Origin: CAXSEF01 sp050955025
GTDB taxonomy: Bacteria; Pseudomonadota; Alphaproteobacteria; Acetobacterales; Acetobacteraceae
Reading direction: 5' to 3'
Length of the DNA: 15,217 nucleotides
Assembly (NCBI GenBank): GCA_050955025.1
Contig: JBPBQX010000167.1
Coordinates: 1 to 15,217, forward strand
The position numbers and the translations under genes are program-made. The stretch's first letter is position 1. The number at the start of each line of letters is the position of its first letter. A model generated the notes under the pieces. It was not told the DNA's origin. It saw only the letters and a program-made list of their open reading frames with translations, and did no database searches. This document shows positions 13,829 to 15,217 of the stretch, piece after piece.

Positions 13829-15217
13829 GCGGCAGCGACCCCACCGGCCGGCCAGGCTCGGACCGGCCGGCACAGGGCCCCGCGCCCCGGCCACACGACG
13901 ACGACGTGCCGGCGGGCGAGGCCAGCGTGCGCCGCCGCCACCTCTCGCTGGTGTGGATCATCCCCGTCGTGGCGCTGCTGGCCGCGGGCTACCTCGGCGT
14001 GCGCGCGCTCAACGACCGCGGCCCGCTCGCGACCATCACCTTCAACACCGCGGACGGCCTCACCGCCGGCCAGACGCAGGTCAAGCACAAGGCGGTCGGG
14101 CTCGGCACGGTCGAGGACATCTCGCTCGCCAAGGACCTGAGCCACGTCATCGTCAGGGTCCGCATGAACAGCCAGGGCGAGCACGTCCTGACCGACCACG
14201 CCCGCTTCTGGGTGGTCAAGCCGCGCATCAGCTCGGGCAGCATCTCCGGCCTGGAGACGCTGGTCTCGGGCGCCTTCATCGCGATCGACCCGGGCGACCC
14301 CGGCGGCAGCCCGAAGACCGACTTCGCCGGCCTGGAGCAGCCGCCCGGCGTGCGCTCGGACGAGCCCGGCCACACCTACCAGCTCGAGGCGCTGACCATC
14401 GGCTCGCTGAGCGAGGGCACGCCGATCTTCTACCGCGACATCCCCGCGGGCGAGGTGCTCGGCTACGACTTCGGCGACGGCCACGGCCCGGTGACCATCA
14501 GCGCCTTCGTGCGCGCCCCGTTCGACAAGTTCGTCCACCCCCAGACCCACTTCTGGAACGCGTCCGGCCTGAACGTGAACCTCGGCGCCAACGGCCTGCA
14601 CGTCGAGGTCGAGAGCCTGCAGGCGGTGATCTCCGGCGCGGTGTCCTTCGACTCGCCCAAGGAGGCCTGGTCCGGCCCGATGGCGCCCGACGACACCAAG
14701 TTCCACCTGTTCGCGAGCAAGAACGAGGCCGACGCCGCCGGCTTCAACCAGCGCATCCCGCTCGTGACCTACCTGCAGAGCTCCGTCGCGGGGCTGGGCA
14801 CCGGCTCGGCCGTCAACGTGTTCGGCATCCAGGTCGGCAACGTCACCGACGTCAAGCTCCTGCTCGACCCGACCAGCGGCGTCGTCAAGGTCCGCGTCGC
14901 CATGGAGATCCAGCCGGAGCGCGTGTTCCCGCCCGACAGCTTCGCCTCCAAGCTCGACCCCGCCAAGGTCCTGGGCGCGCTGGTGAACCAGGGCATGCGC
15001 GCCGAGGTCGACACCGCCAGCTACGTCACCGGCGAGAAGAACGTCACCCTGGCCTTCGTGCCCAACGCCAAGCCCGCCGGCATCGCGCTCGAGGACGGCG
15101 TCGTGGTGCTGCCCGGCCAGGGCGGCGGCCTGGACAACGTCATGGGCGCGGTCAGCGACGTCGCCGCCAAGCTGCAGGCGATCCCCTTCGCCCAGATCGG
15201 CGAGAACGCCAACGCCC
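13825..15217 (+). CDS. pqiB: PqiB-like MCE protein, 3'-truncated by window
   Basis: PqiB is an inner-membrane-anchored MCE (MlaD-type) protein whose stacked hexameric rings and C-terminal needle form a channel across the periplasm toward the outer membrane, probably for phospholipids. The 464 visible residues start with a Pro/Asp-rich cytoplasmic tail (1-35), one membrane helix (about 40-59, LSLVWIIPVVALLAAGYLGV), and three MCE domains as in E. coli PqiB. MCE1 is at about 67-160 (ITFNTADGLTAGQTQVKHKA), MCE2 at about 184-280 (LSEGTPIFYRDIPAGEVLGY), and MCE3 at about 310-410 (SSVAGLGTGSAVNVFGIQVG). The frame is open to the last base, where the helical needle region begins. ATG 13825 follows GAGGA by 7 bases. 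Co-transcribed with pqiA; a pqiC lipoprotein gene would be expected just downstream, outside the window. Confidence 0.94.
   Translation, partial: MSGSDPTGRPGSDRPAQGPAPRPHDDDVPAGEASVRRRHLSLVWIIPVVALLAAGYLGVRALNDRGPLATITFNTADGLTAGQTQVKHKAVGLGTVEDISLAKDLSHVIVRVRMNSQGEHVLTDHARFWVVKPRISSGSISGLETLVSGAFIAIDPGDPGGSPKTDFAGLEQPPGVRSDEPGHTYQLEALTIGSLSEGTPIFYRDIPAGEVLGYDFGDGHGPVTISAFVRAPFDKFVHPQTHFWNASGLNVNLGANGLHVEVESLQAVISGAVSFDSPKEAWSGPMAPDDTKFHLFASKNEADAAGFNQRIPLVTYLQSSVAGLGTGSAVNVFGIQVGNVTDVKLLLDPTSGVVKVRVAMEIQPERVFPPDSFASKLDPAKVLGALVNQGMRAEVDTASYVTGEKNVTLAFVPNAKPAGIALEDGVVVLPGQGGGLDNVMGAVSDVAAKLQAIPFAQIGENANA

Overview
This is a very GC-rich chromosomal segment with strong C/G preference at third codon positions. 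It fits an alphaproteobacterium, most likely Rhodospirillales/Acetobacteraceae, although the species cannot be fixed from the sequence. The evidence is the alphaproteobacterial-type DnaB, a class I PHA synthase, Acetobacteraceae-style secreted and beta-helix proteins, and a family of intergenic stem-loop doublets typical of GC-rich Rhodospirillales. Most genes are core or ordinary accessory functions. One stretch (about 1431-2345) has completely different base composition and stands out as foreign.

Layout: (1) 1-1355, the 3' part of dnaB (replicative helicase, cut by the window edge). (2) 1368-1430, half of a stem-loop repeat. (3) About 1431-2345, an AT-rich island with one gene of unknown function carrying an R-N-x3-H motif of the kind seen in HEPN ribonucleases. 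(4) 2354-2968, a DUF1194/von Willebrand A-like protein without signal peptide or visible ribosome binding site, starting a few bases after the island. (5) 3095-4126 (-), galM, divergent from 4253-5221 (+), an exported L,D-transpeptidase. (6) 5340-7298 (-), phaC, divergent from 7520-9001 (+), a pectate-lyase-like beta-helix protein. (7) 9113-10108 (-), an SsuA-like periplasmic binding protein, divergent from 10276-11367 (+), an SsuD-like flavin monooxygenase. This pair is probably a small organosulfur acquisition locus. (8) 11589-12161, an unrecognised protein, followed by tRNA-Thr(CGU) on the minus strand. (9) 12384-15217, pqiA then pqiB (truncated by the window), an intermembrane lipid-transport operon, with a 25-codon mini-ORF that overlaps pqiA's stop and pqiB's start by ATGA.

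The organising theme is a repeat family. Three complete palindromic doublets sit exactly at the three convergent gene ends (2971-3090, 5227-5339, 9005-9120). A single half sits behind dnaB and stops where the AT-rich island begins. The stems vary in sequence but keep pairing, so their structure appears to be maintained, most simply as bidirectional transcription terminators. The best candidate for something new is the island gene: a lone putative HEPN-type protein inserted beside dnaB at, or in place of, the second half of such a repeat.
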